This document shows positions 56,905 to 64,000 of a DNA stretch of 64,000 bases, one piece after another; position 1 is the first letter of the stretch, and each line of letters starts with the position of its first letter. A program made the translations under genes and the position numbers. The notes below the pieces were generated by a model that was given only the letters and a program-made list of their open reading frames with translations, searched no databases and was not told the origin of the DNA. The stretch is from Helicobacter labetoulli. GTDB taxonomy: Bacteria > Campylobacterota > Campylobacteria > Campylobacterales > Helicobacteraceae. The stretch is from the NCBI RefSeq assembly GCF_003670275.1, contig NZ_QXJF01000012.1:1-64000 (forward strand). Reading direction: 5' to 3'.

Positions 56905-57417
56905 TTAAAATCCGCGCTTATGCCCAACGCCTTCGTGGCAAGATACACAGCTTAAAGCACTGCTATCGTGTCCGGGTATGGTTGTGGGATTGACCGCATT
57001 TTGGACATATTCAATATGACATCGCACACAATTATCCTGCACCATTTGCTTACTTGCCTCGTTTGCACTAAGATTGGTTGGTAGAGATTCAAGCTCAAAA
57101 GTGAAAGCATAAGCGTGTCCTACACCACTTTTTGCTTTAGCAATCCATTTAGAAACAAATCCGTGTGGCAGGTGGCAGTCATTGCAAGTAGCCCTTGGTT
57201 GCCCTGCAATCTTTTGCGAGTGGGGCGCACTAAGATAGTCGCTATACACCTCATTCATAATGTGGCAGTTATTGCACGCTTCTGAATCGTTGCTAAGATA
57301 GGACATTCCCTTTGCGTTGTAGAAAGTATAACACGCTAGGATAAGTATCACAACAAGCAGAATGGCAAAAATGCTTGAGATGAGAGAGAAGGACTTTTTT
57401 TGTTGGCTTTGTTTCAA
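56905..57417 (-). CDS. nrfH: NrfH, membrane quinol dehydrogenase of nitrite reductase
   Basis: NrfH (NapC/NirT family) takes electrons from menaquinol and passes them to NrfA. The 170-residue protein has an N-terminal membrane helix (about 11-30) and four heme motifs: CNNCH (48-52), CNDCH (78-82), CVRCH (130-134) and CVSCH (157-161). The start codon is TTG (57415-57417), supported by AAGGAGG five to six bases upstream. It is co-directional with nrfA, 24 bases before it. A perfect FNR-type box lies about 100 bases upstream. Confidence 0.95.
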   Translation of the reverse strand: MKQSQQKKSFSLISSIFAILLVVILILACYTFYNAKGMSYLSNDSEACNNCHIMNEVYSDYLSAPHSQKIAGQPRATCNDCHLPHGFVSKWIAKAKSGVGHAYAFTFELESLPTNLSANEASKQMVQDNCVRCHIEYVQNAVNPTTIPGHDSSALSCVSCHEGVGHKRGF

Positions 57418-57484
57418 TAGACCCTCCTTAAGTTGTTGCCTTATTTGTGTTGTTGAGTGAGAATTTAAGAAAATACTCGCTAGA

Positions 57485-57490
57485 ATTTTA
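57485..57490 (-). promoter_or_regulatory. Possible -10 for nrfHA
   Basis: TAAAAT on the minus strand would place the start of transcription near 57478 and the FNR-type box at -41.5, the standard class II activator position. Confidence 0.45.
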
Positions 57491-57512
57491 TTATTATCAT
57501 ATTGAAAATGAT

Positions 57513-57526
57513 TTGATTTACATCAA
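57513..57526. promoter_or_regulatory. Perfect FNR/CRP-family box in the nrfHA/pgeF divergent gap
   Basis: TTGATTTACATCAA equals the FNR consensus TTGAT-N4-ATCAA exactly. It lies 96 bases before the nrfH start and 20 bases before the pgeF start. By position it would activate nrfHA, and could block pgeF from the same gap. Campylobacter uses NssR on a related site; which regulator acts here is unknown. Confidence 0.7.
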
Positions 57527-57545
57527 AAATAAAGGAATAGGTGTT

Positions 57546-58409
57546 ATGTTTTTTTATACAAGTTTAGAATCTCCACTTTTTAAGAATGAAAATGTATGTT
57601 TTGCTTTGAGTGATAGGTATGGTGGAGTGAGTAAAGGGGTGTTTGATGGGCTAAATCTTGGCTATGGCGTGGGGGATTGCCAGCAAAGTGTAGATACAAA
57701 TCATAGGCGTGTGAAAGAAGCGTTTGTAAAAACTTTTGGCAAGGCAGATTCTAGGGTTGGGCTTGGGGTTTGTGCAGCTGGTGAGAATGGAATGGATAGA
57801 GATTTTACTAAAAATGTCCCTATGTTTTATTGTCAGCAGATTCATAGCACAAAAAGTGTGGTTGTAGATGAGAATCTTGTTTCAAAATATGGGCGGTGTG
57901 ATGGGAGGAGTATGTGTCTTGGGGAGGCAGATGCGATTATTACGCATTTGTCAAATGTGCTCATTTTTGTTATGGTGGCAGATTGCAACCCTATTTTGCT
58001 TTATGATAGGAAAAATGGGGTTGTGAGTGTGATACACGCTGGGCGTAAGGGTGTGTTTGATGGGATTTTGCCCTTTGTTTTTAAGCGTATGAGTGAAGTG
58101 TATGGCACGATGGTGGAGGATTGCTTGATGTATGTAGGGGCTTCTATTCGTTCTTGTTGTTATGAAGTGGGTGATGAGATACATAAACAAGCGGAGATTC
58201 TAGGATTTAATGATGTGTTTAGGGGGAAAAATCTTGACTTGATTGCGTGTCTCAAGCAGCAAAGTGAGAATCTGGGCTTAAATCCCAAACATATAGAGAT
58301 AAGCCCCTTTTGCTCAAGTTGCGAAGAGGGGCTATACTCGTATAGGAGAGAGCATTCCACAGGGCGATTTGGGCTTTTAGTGATGCTAGCAGATAAAGAT
58401 GGACACTAA
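57546..58409 (+). CDS. pgeF: PgeF/YfiH-family polyphenol oxidase-like protein
   Basis: The 287-residue protein belongs to the laccase-domain (DUF152) family, described as a peptidoglycan-editing factor in E. coli and as a purine nucleoside enzyme in other organisms. The zinc ligands are His in QQIHSTKS, Cys in VADCNPILL and His in VIHAGRKG. The ATG at 57546 follows AAAGGAA (57530-57536); the frame open further upstream is not supported. It is divergent from nrfHA and convergent with the methyltransferase that begins the glycan island. Confidence 0.9.
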   Translation: MFFYTSLESPLFKNENVCFALSDRYGGVSKGVFDGLNLGYGVGDCQQSVDTNHRRVKEAFVKTFGKADSRVGLGVCAAGENGMDRDFTKNVPMFYCQQIHSTKSVVVDENLVSKYGRCDGRSMCLGEADAIITHLSNVLIFVMVADCNPILLYDRKNGVVSVIHAGRKGVFDGILPFVFKRMSEVYGTMVEDCLMYVGASIRSCCYEVGDEIHKQAEILGFNDVFRGKNLDLIACLKQQSENLGLNPKHIEISPFCSSCEEGLYSYRREHSTGRFGLLVMLADKDGH

Positions 58410-58413
58410 AAGA

Positions 58414-59172
58414 TTAAATCCAATCTAAAAATACATTTTTTGCAGACTTATCTTGTATGTTTTGTTTAAGTTTTGCTAGTTTTTTTGTCCCATCACTAAA
58501 GAATCTTTCGTGTGTCTCACAAGCAATATAGTCTATATGTTTATGCAAGTCTTGCTCTAATAAAGATTCCATAATATCAAATTCACTTCCTTCCACATCA
58601 AGCTTTAAAAAACCTATCTTGTTGTGCTTTGGCAAGATATGCTCTTTAATATATTGACTTAAGTCAATGACTTCTACTTCATAGGATTTTTGTGTATTAT
58701 CCGCACTTTCTACAATGCGATTTCCCTGCGATAGCTCACCACACTCATCAATTAAAAATTGCGTTTGGTAATTTCTATTTGAAACTGCTTGATTATGTAA
58801 TATCACATTTGGATTATCTTTATATTTGTTTTGTAAAAAGGCAAAAAGATATTTATTTGGCTCAAAGACATACACAATTGCACCGCAATGCAGGGCAACA
58901 TCTGTAAATACGCCAATATGCCCGCCACAATCAATGCAGATTTCCCTTTGTATTTTCTCATTATTACCATAAGCATTACCATACACATACATTTGATGAA
59001 AAATCTTCCAATAATGCCTTGGCATATAGGCATTATGCATCATAATATCAAGTTTTCCTAAGCCATTTGGATCAGCTATCGCCCCAATAAGAAGTGTATT
59101 GAAATCTGTAATCCTTAACATATCTTTTTTGTTTACTGGTCTATTAAGTTTAAGTTTGTCCCAAAACCCCAT
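58414..59172 (-). CDS. FkbM-family methyltransferase
   Basis: This 252-residue SAM-dependent methyltransferase has the FkbM pattern: CIDCGGHIGVFT (SAM loop, about 79-90), VYVFEPNKYLF and FLKLDVEGSEFDI (about 195-207). FkbM enzymes methylate hydroxyl groups, often of sugars. The ATG at 59172 follows AGGAG. A 14-T tract, then GTAGGATTG and a TAAAAT -10 (59192-59197), lie just upstream, so expression may be phase-variable. Last gene of the island and five bases from the convergent pgeF. Confidence 0.88.
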   Translation of the reverse strand: MGFWDKLKLNRPVNKKDMLRITDFNTLLIGAIADPNGLGKLDIMMHNAYMPRHYWKIFHQMYVYGNAYGNNEKIQREICIDCGGHIGVFTDVALHCGAIVYVFEPNKYLFAFLQNKYKDNPNVILHNQAVSNRNYQTQFLIDECGELSQGNRIVESADNTQKSYEVEVIDLSQYIKEHILPKHNKIGFLKLDVEGSEFDIMESLLEQDLHKHIDYIACETHERFFSDGTKKLAKLKQNIQDKSAKNVFLDWI

Positions 59173-59191
59173 ATAAAATCTCCTATGAAAA

Positions 59192-59220
59192 ATTTTACAA
59201 TCCTACAAAAAAAAAAAAAA
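59192..59220 (-). promoter_or_regulatory. T14 tract and -10 upstream of the FkbM gene
   Basis: A14 on the plus strand (59207-59220) reads as T14 toward the gene; TAAAAT at 59192-59197 is a likely -10. This layout, a poly-T near the -35 zone, matches slippage-controlled promoters such as H. pylori sabA. Confidence 0.6.
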
Positions 59221-59439
59221 TGATTGGATAATTTTTAACCAATAACATATATATCATCTTTGCACTTTGTGGAGGCAAAAAAATTGCAAACTCAAGTGTT
59301 TTTGAGCGTAAAGGTTGATTGTTCTTCGTGAGATAAGAGAGATATCTTGTAAAAAGAAAAGCAAGATAAACTCTTTTGTTAAACTTGGTAAGTATTTAGA
59401 ATCTTATAACTGGGTTACCATTATTGGTGTTAAGTTTGT

Positions 59440-60405
59440 TTATTCTTTGGTTTCAAAATCCTTGCAAGTATGCAAGGGCAAATGCTTTATGGCTTTAAGT
59501 CTTTCATCTCCTTGCAAAAATGAAAGATTGCCAAATATGTCGCGACTTTGCCTTGCGTGGTGCGTGAAGCAATACTCTTGCAAAGGGGCAGTGGTAAATG
59601 CAAGTTTAGATTCTAGGCTTTCGTGGATAAAAAATACATTTGTCCCGCTAGAATCCGCCCCCACAAACACATATCCTTTCTTTTTGCCAAGTGCGATTAA
59701 AGCCTTTATACTTGCACCAAAATATAACCCACTATGATGCACACTAAATCGCTCAAAATCCGCCCTGTATGGCACACTGACACTAAGATTTTCCCCAAAT
59801 ATCGCATTATACTCCACCACCACGATAGCAGGTTTTACACACTCTATGGCTTCCCATACAAAATAATCCACCCCGTCAATATCAATGCTTAAAATAGCGA
59901 TATTATCTAGCTTTCTAGAATCTAACCATTGCTTGATTAGAGTGTTTATATTATCCTTTGTGATAAAAGCACATTGTGCCTCTAAATCGTGCTTCCAATA
60001 TATATCATCTTGTTTGATAGATTCAATATGTATCGCACTTCCATCCATAATAAATCCCATAAAATTCCGCTTTTTCAAAAGATAGCGAGTGTTGGATTCT
60101 GTATAATCTTGCACTCCAAATTCTACAAAAGCACGAGGATATGAAGAGTGTGGAACATCTAGCTCTAAAGCTTCAATCAGTAAATCCAAGATTCCATCCT
60201 CTCCATTTTGCGAATATGCACTAAACTCAAAATCACGAATATCTACTTGCCCCCCCCCCCCTATTATTTGCTGTCTATAAAGCTGTTTATGTTGGGTTGA
60301 TAGGAGATTTGCGTGTAGCATAGTTGATTTATCAAGCTTAGAATCTAGCCCACTGGTGAAGTAGATTCTCAACTTTTTTAATATTTTTTTAAGAATTTTT
60401 TTCAT
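59440..60405 (-). CDS. FkbM-like methyltransferase-fold protein, with G12 contingency tract
   Basis: The 321-residue protein has AYSQNGEDGIL, FVEFGVQDYTESNTRYLL and ILSIDIDGVDYFVWEAI, resembling the SAM fold of FkbM-like enzymes, but the glycine-rich SAM loop is not canonical and the activity is uncertain. A run of 12 C on the plus strand (60250-60261) encodes four glycines near residues 49-52; the frame is intact (ON) here. Loss or gain of one G would truncate the protein early. The N-terminus is strongly basic (KKILKKILKK). It overlaps the preceding methyltransferase gene by 17 bases. Confidence 0.8.
   Translation of the reverse strand: MKKILKKILKKLRIYFTSGLDSKLDKSTMLHANLLSTQHKQLYRQQIIGGGGQVDIRDFEFSAYSQNGEDGILDLLIEALELDVPHSSYPRAFVEFGVQDYTESNTRYLLKKRNFMGFIMDGSAIHIESIKQDDIYWKHDLEAQCAFITKDNINTLIKQWLDSRKLDNIAILSIDIDGVDYFVWEAIECVKPAIVVVEYNAIFGENLSVSVPYRADFERFSVHHSGLYFGASIKALIALGKKKGYVFVGADSSGTNVFFIHESLESKLAFTTAPLQEYCFTHHARQSRDIFGNLSFLQGDERLKAIKHLPLHTCKDFETKE
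60250..60261 (-). repeat. G12 intragenic phase-variation tract
   Basis: Twelve C on the plus strand, twelve G in the coding strand, forming exactly four Gly codons in an ON frame. The neighbouring gene carries a G9 tract. Confidence 0.9.
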
Positions 60406-61159
60406 TGCTGCTCCTTTTTGGTTGGTAGGCTAGGGCTTTTATCTCATAGCTGAAAATCTGCGGACTTGGTGCGTGGAAAGCACTATTTGTTATACGATTC
60501 CAAAAGGCAAAGTTAAGTTTGTAGAGTTGTAAAAAGATCTTGCGGATAATTCTTTTTACACCTTTTGTCCCTGCAAGAGCATCTTGATCTATGATGTCTA
60601 TGTGGGTAAAGCCTGCCATTTTTAGCACATATATCAAGCTTCCAGCGGTAAAGAGTGTATTGTGAGTAAAATCTTCATACGCCCAGTAGCAGCCTGTATG
60701 GCTTTGGGCATTTGGCACTGCTATAAACATTTTTCCGCCTTCTTTCAAAATATGCTTCCTAAAATGAGCTAGGATCTCTACCACGCGCTCCTTTGGTAAA
60801 TGCTCTAAAATATGTGTCGCAATCACTAGGTCAAACTTCTCCTGTGGTCTAAAATCTATAATATTTTCACACACCATAGATTCTATCCCTAAGCTTTGCA
60901 CATAGGCAATGGCGTGTGGGTTGATGTCAATCCCAAGCAAGTAGGGCTTACTAGAGTTATTTCGCCCCCCCCCGCTAGAATCTATAAAGTTATAATTATG
61001 CTCTTTGATTGCTAAAAGATTTTGCCCAAAGCCACAGCCAAAATCTAAGATTCTAGCGTTTTTTGGTAGTTGGCAAATCGCTTCCTTAAAATACGCAGGC
61101 AACTTTGCTTCCTTGTAGGTCTCTGGGCTCACGCCCCTTGCTTCAAAATATTCACTCAT
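60389..61159 (-). CDS. Class I SAM-dependent methyltransferase with G9 tract
   Basis: The 256-residue protein shows the SAM-binding motif I ILDFGCGFGQNLL (about 36-48), LGIDINPHAIAYV, DLVIATHILEHLP (motif III region) and GGKMFIAVPN, typical of UbiE/Methyltransf_11-type enzymes. The target is probably a sugar or lipid in the glycan pathway, but this is inference. Nine G (plus-strand C9 at 60965-60973) encode three glycines near residues 63-65, in frame here. Its stop region overlaps the next gene by 17 bases and its start overlaps the glycosyltransferase stop by four. Confidence 0.85.
   Translation of the reverse strand: MSEYFEARGVSPETYKEAKLPAYFKEAICQLPKNARILDFGCGFGQNLLAIKEHNYNFIDSSGGGRNNSSKPYLLGIDINPHAIAYVQSLGIESMVCENIIDFRPQEKFDLVIATHILEHLPKERVVEILAHFRKHILKEGGKMFIAVPNAQSHTGCYWAYEDFTHNTLFTAGSLIYVLKMAGFTHIDIIDQDALAGTKGVKRIIRKIFLQLYKLNFAFWNRITNSAFHAPSPQIFSYEIKALAYQPKRSSNEKNS
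60965..60973 (-). repeat. G9 intragenic tract
   Basis: Nine consecutive C on the plus strand within the methyltransferase gene; shorter than the G12 tract but still in the slippage-prone range. Confidence 0.75.
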
Positions 61160-62550
61160 TGTTGCTCCTTTGTGTAGATTTGCTCTATGACATCAATAAC
61201 CTGCTTAGGCTGTATGTCGTTAATATCAAGTGTGCTTTTGTAGGCAAAGGCATTGCTTAACTCCTTGTATCTGGCGTAATTTGCCGTGATAAAGGGGTGC
61301 AACACAGGGTAGTATTTATCCCTTATCTCTTTAGGATAGGGGATAAATCTACCCAAATGGTTGCCGTTAGACACGACGACAATTATCGTCGTGTCTAACA
61401 AGGCACATAAATGCACCACGCTTGTTTCATTCGAAACAAGCAGGTTGCCGTTATACACGAGAAATGCCAAATCCACCAAAGTAGTTTTCCCCGCTAAATT
61501 ACATAGGGATTGCCCACACCCTTTTGCTATGGGTTGTAAAATTTGCGTGAGTTTTGCTCCAGATTCCCTATCCGCACTCCCTCCGCATATAAGGATATTG
61601 TGCTTGTAGTTTTGCATAAGATATGCTCCAACTTCTGCAAAATGCTCTATGCTCCATTGGCGATATTTTGCACTTGCCCCTATGAATAACACGCTATAAG
61701 GCTTTTTGGTGGGTATTGCTCGTGTGGGTGGGTAGTGGAGATGAAGCTTTGGAGAAGTCTCAAGGGGCTTTTGTAATACATACTCAAAAAACTCTTTATT
61801 ACGATAAAACTCAAATATAATATCCTTGGTGCTTGGTGTTAGGGTTGTGTAGATTCTATCGTGGCGTGTTTTTTTGCGTGGAGAGAGATTGACATCATCG
61901 CCTTGTGGAGCGATTTTGTTTAGGGCATTGATATGTGAAGCAAGGGTGGTATTGAGCTTGTCGCGAGAATGCACGGGGTTTATGAGTAGCTCATAGCCTA
62001 TTTGCTTGATTTGGCGTAGGATTGTAATTTTCTTATAAATATGTTTTGTTTGAAAATGTGCTGTGTTAATCCAAATGCAATTATCACAATATGATGAGTC
62101 AAAATACTCATACAAGGGCTTCCACGCACTATTGCCAATAAGTGTGATGTGGTAGTTAGGATAGGCTTTTCTCACTTCACTTAAAAAGGCACGAAAAAGC
62201 AGGTAATCCCCTATGGCATCAGTGCGGAGAATGACAAGTGATTGTGGCGTGCAGATGCGTTTGGGTGTGAAAGTTAAGATTTTGATAGATAGCTCTATAA
62301 TGGGTGACAAAACCGAACGCAGAATGAGTTTTAGCATTGTGCCATAAGTCTCAATAAGAGATTGATTAATAATTTTTGTATGATTTTGAAAGAGTTTATG
62401 AAATATGGAGCATAGCTGAATCCTCGTGCAATTTAGACATAGAGTTTGTATCACAAAACTTGCACATGCTTTTGGTAATATTTTGTGTAGTCTAATACAA
62501 GCTCTACCAGCTCCACCATCATCTTGACTAACAAGGTGTATAATTCTCAC
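61156..62550 (-). CDS. GT9-family glycosyltransferase fused to a GT4-type N-terminal remnant
   Basis: The C-terminal about 390 residues are a GT9 (heptosyltransferase-like) enzyme: LVILRTDAIGDYLLFRAF, FIGASAKYRQW, LAGKTTLVDLAFLV and VSNETSVVHLCALL. It acts on the cytoplasmic face in lipopolysaccharide or related glycan synthesis. The first about 70 residues (VRIIHLVSQDDGGAGRACIRLH) instead look like the start of a GT4 glycosyltransferase and are followed by the normal GT9 beginning at the Met at 62337. A GTG at 62550 has GGGAG upstream. Translation may start at 62550 or at 62337. Two nested inverted repeats lie at 61366-61441. Confidence 0.85.
   Translation of the reverse strand: MRIIHLVSQDDGGAGRACIRLHKILPKACASFVIQTLCLNCTRIQLCSIFHKLFQNHTKIINQSLIETYGTMLKLILRSVLSPIIELSIKILTFTPKRICTPQSLVILRTDAIGDYLLFRAFLSEVRKAYPNYHITLIGNSAWKPLYEYFDSSYCDNCIWINTAHFQTKHIYKKITILRQIKQIGYELLINPVHSRDKLNTTLASHINALNKIAPQGDDVNLSPRKKTRHDRIYTTLTPSTKDIIFEFYRNKEFFEYVLQKPLETSPKLHLHYPPTRAIPTKKPYSVLFIGASAKYRQWSIEHFAEVGAYLMQNYKHNILICGGSADRESGAKLTQILQPIAKGCGQSLCNLAGKTTLVDLAFLVYNGNLLVSNETSVVHLCALLDTTIIVVVSNGNHLGRFIPYPKEIRDKYYPVLHPFITANYARYKELSNAFAYKSTLDINDIQPKQVIDVIEQIYTKEQQ
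61366..61441. repeat. Two adjacent perfect inverted repeats inside the GT9 gene
   Basis: GTTAGACACGACGA (61366-61379) and its inverse TCGTCGTGTCTAAC (61386-61399) form 14 pairs with a six-base spacer. GCTTGTTTC (61420-61428) and GAAACAAGC (61433-61441) form nine pairs with a four-base spacer. An 18-base near-direct repeat GGTTGCCGTTAkACACGA starts at 61359 and 61443 (one mismatch). Confidence 0.85.
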
Positions 62551-62642
62551 TTGCGTAGCTCCCAAATAAAGTTTAGTTTCAATTCAGATCAATCATAAAA
62601 CAGCACAATCTACAATAATTTTCTAAATTTGTCTTTGTGAAG

Positions 62643-62719
62643 TGGTACGCCCAAGAGGATTCGAACCTCTGACCTACGGCTTAGAAGGCCGTTGCTCTAT
62701 CCAGCTGAGCTATGAGCGC
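62643..62719 (-). tRNA. tRNA-Arg (anticodon TCT)
   Basis: The 77-base cloverleaf on the minus strand has acceptor stem GCGCTCA paired with TGGGCGT (one G-U at position 1), anticodon stem ACGGC/GCCGT with loop CTTCTAA (TCT) and TTCGAAT T-loop; the CCA end is encoded. It is last of a three-tRNA group. Confidence 0.95.
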
Positions 62720-62785
62720 ACATCTATTCTCGTGTTGCTTCAAAAGGCTTAGACATTAAAAAAGCCAAATGCTTAAGACAAACCT

Positions 62786-62862
<77 letters not shown>

Positions 62863-62931
62863 TCAAACTAACACCACTATTGCAAAAGTGCTAGAAAATA
62901 TGTGAAAACCCTGTGAGTTAAATTAAAGAAG

Positions 62932-63006
62932 TGGCTGGGGTAAAAGGATTCGAACCTCTGAATGCCTGGACCAAAACCAGGTGCCTTACCGCTTGGCGAT
63001 ACCCCA
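62932..63006 (-). tRNA. tRNA-Gln (anticodon TTG)
   Basis: The 75-base tRNA has acceptor TGGGGTA/TACCCCA, anticodon loop TTTTGGT (TTG) and an encoded CCA. It is the first tRNA after a consensus promoter. Confidence 0.95.
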
Positions 63007-63023
63007 ATGAAAAACGAGGTGCA

Positions 63024-63052
63024 ATTCTAGCGAGTTTGTTGCGATTTGTCAA
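63024..63052 (-). promoter_or_regulatory. Promoter of the tRNA-Gln/fMet/Arg operon
   Basis: On the minus strand TTGACA (63047-63052) and TAGAAT (63024-63029) are spaced 17 bases apart, ending about 18 bases before tRNA-Gln. Confidence 0.8.
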
Positions 63053-63111
63053 GAGATGGAAATCACTCATAATAAACGCGGAGATTTTTGATGTTTTTTG
63101 TGAAGTTTGAT

Positions 63112-63135
63112 GAGTGCTACCTTGAGTGCTACCTT
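63112..63135. repeat. Tandem 12-mer (two copies)
   Basis: GAGTGCTACCTT occurs twice in direct succession in the gap between the tRNAs and dps. It has no visible role; similar short duplications can mark a recombination relic. Confidence 0.7.
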
Positions 63136-63178
63136 GGTAACTTGATTTTATATTTACCATAGGTTAGCCCCATTATTT

Positions 63179-63184
63179 TACAAT
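63179..63184 (+). promoter_or_regulatory. Possible -10 for dps
   Basis: TACAAT lies about 87 bases before the dps start, in a gap otherwise free of features. No clear -35. Confidence 0.3.
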
Positions 63185-63270
63185 CAATTCTATTCCTTGG
63201 AGAAACAATAGTGGTGATTTTAGCCATCATTTGTGTCAAGGAAAATTTAATTAAAAAAAGGAAAGTAACT

Positions 63271-63708
63271 ATGAGTAAAGTGGTGGAACTTCTAAAACAG
63301 ATTCAAGCAGATGCATCGGTATTTTATGTCAAGGTGCATAATTTTCATTGGAATGTGAAGGGTATGGATTTTCACCCTACACATAAGGCAACGCAAGAGA
63401 TTTATGAGCAGTTTGCTGATGTTTTTGATGATGTAGCAGAGCGTGTATTGCAGCTTGGCGGAATGCCTTATGTAACGGTTAGCGATATGCTGAAAGCAGC
63501 AAAAATTAAAGAGGAGAGCAAAACAAGCTTTAATTCAAAGGAAATTGCTCAGGCAGTTTTGGCTGATTATGAGTATTTTCTCAAGCTTTTTGTGGAGCTT
63601 TCAGCCCAAGCAGATAGCCAAGGGGATAAGGTCAGTGCAGCGTATGCTGATGATAAAACAGGAGAGCTACAAAAAGCAATTTGGATGCTAAAATCTCAAC
63701 TTGCATAG
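63271..63708 (+). CDS. dps: Dps-family ferritin-like protein (NapA)
   Basis: Dps proteins form 12-subunit cages that oxidise and store iron and protect DNA; in H. pylori the homologue is the neutrophil-activating protein NapA. The 145-residue protein shows the ferroxidase ligands HNFHWNVKG (His/Asp side) and FDDVAERVL (about 52-62). The start at 63271 follows AAAAGGAAA and gives the normal NapA N-terminus; the frame runs open to 63211 without support. It is monocistronic, ahead of ribB. Confidence 0.93.
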   Translation: MSKVVELLKQIQADASVFYVKVHNFHWNVKGMDFHPTHKATQEIYEQFADVFDDVAERVLQLGGMPYVTVSDMLKAAKIKEESKTSFNSKEIAQAVLADYEYFLKLFVELSAQADSQGDKVSAAYADDKTGELQKAIWMLKSQLA

Positions 63709-63717
63709 GTTTGATAC

Positions 63718-63751
63718 CTCTTTAGAATTGTGTAAATTAGATTCTAAAGAG
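63718..63751 (+). other. Stem-loop after dps
   Basis: CTCTTTAGAAT (63718-63728) and ATTCTAAAGAG (63741-63751) form eleven pairs around a 12-base loop. No T run follows, so this may stabilise the dps message or be a factor-dependent end. It contains one AGATTCT word. Confidence 0.45.
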
Positions 63752-63865
63752 GGCTTAGGCTATAAACTAGAATCTAACTTTAATCTCAATAAATGTCTAG
63801 TAATTTGTTTTATTTTTATACAATCACAACATTTTAAAAAACTTAAAAATCCTAAGGATAGTTTA

Positions 63866-64000
63866 ATGTATCAAACGCGTATGAAAGAAGCTATAGAAGC
63901 GATTAAAAAAGGTGAAATGATTATCATAATGGACGATGAAGATAGGGAGAATGAGGGCGATTTGGTAATGGCTGGAATCTTTTCTGCACCAGAGAAAATA
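63866..64000 (+). CDS. ribB: 3,4-dihydroxy-2-butanone 4-phosphate synthase (partial, N-terminus)
   Basis: The first 45 codons read [20 protein letters not shown] and then [16 protein letters not shown], the RibB signature that holds the metal-binding acids. RibB makes the four-carbon unit of riboflavin. In Helicobacter it is often fused to RibA-like sequence, but that part lies beyond the window. The ATG at 63866 follows TAAGGA (63853-63858). Confidence 0.93.
   Translation, partial: MYQTRMKEAIEAIKKGEMIIIMDDEDRENEGDLVMAGIFSAPEKI

Noticed and set aside
59315-59737. Plus-strand open frame over the end of the FkbM-like gene
   Set aside because: It runs antisense to a well-supported gene and has no motif or start-site support.

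Overview
The window is chromosomal DNA of a Helicobacter-like member of the Campylobacterota, most likely an enterohepatic (intestinal or hepatobiliary) species. The evidence is low G+C, gene blocks in the same order as H. pylori (lolA/secA/permease; rplI-hslV-hslU-era-csd6; hefABC), a ribosomal cluster without rpmD (L30), an HslV with a four-residue propeptide, and metabolism that H. pylori lacks: a selenocysteine formate dehydrogenase and an NrfHA nitrite reductase. I know of no exact species match and claim none.

Layout. 0-3.9 kb: hypD, a superfamily I helicase and hypE in one tight operon. 4.2-9.1 kb: RRM protein, LolC/E-type permease and secA on the minus strand, with lolA divergent. 9.1-12.3 kb: trpE and a fused trpGD. 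12.3-17.4 kb: YgjP-type protease (minus), then rplI-hslVU-era-csd6. 17.5-21 kb: a three-module transporter/acyltransferase/acyl-ACP synthetase. 21.1-35 kb: S10, spc and alpha ribosomal operons joined, with secY, map, infA and rpoA. 35.2-38.9 kb: pabB(-pabC) and pabA, split by a reversed radical SAM gene between 64-bp direct repeats. 39-47 kb: formate dehydrogenase operon. 47-52.3 kb: hefABC efflux operon. 52.3-55 kb: M15 peptidase, a small membrane protein behind a C10 promoter tract, dgkA and a hypothetical protein. 55-57.4 kb: nrfHA. 57.5-58.4 kb: pgeF. 58.4-62.6 kb: a glycan-modification island with poly-G and poly-T tracts. 62.6-63 kb: tRNA-Gln/fMet/Arg. 63.2-64 kb: dps and the start of ribB.

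How the parts connect. The hyp genes mature NiFe hydrogenase, Fdh oxidises periplasmic formate, and NrfHA reduces nitrite to ammonia, which together outline an anaerobic or microaerobic respiratory chain. A perfect FNR-type box lies upstream of nrfHA. The efflux operon has a 15-bp palindrome next to its -10 element. The glycan island and the small membrane protein carry homopolymer tracts typical of phase variation.

The most unusual signals are: (1) the 7-mer AGAWTCT, about ten-fold above base-composition expectation in the first 4 kb and concentrated in low-complexity protein segments; (2) the 1086-bp radical SAM unit, whose removal would restore an ATGA-coupled pabB-pabA junction; and (3) the homopolymer-rich glycan island, with a glycosyltransferase fusion scar and nested inverted repeats.
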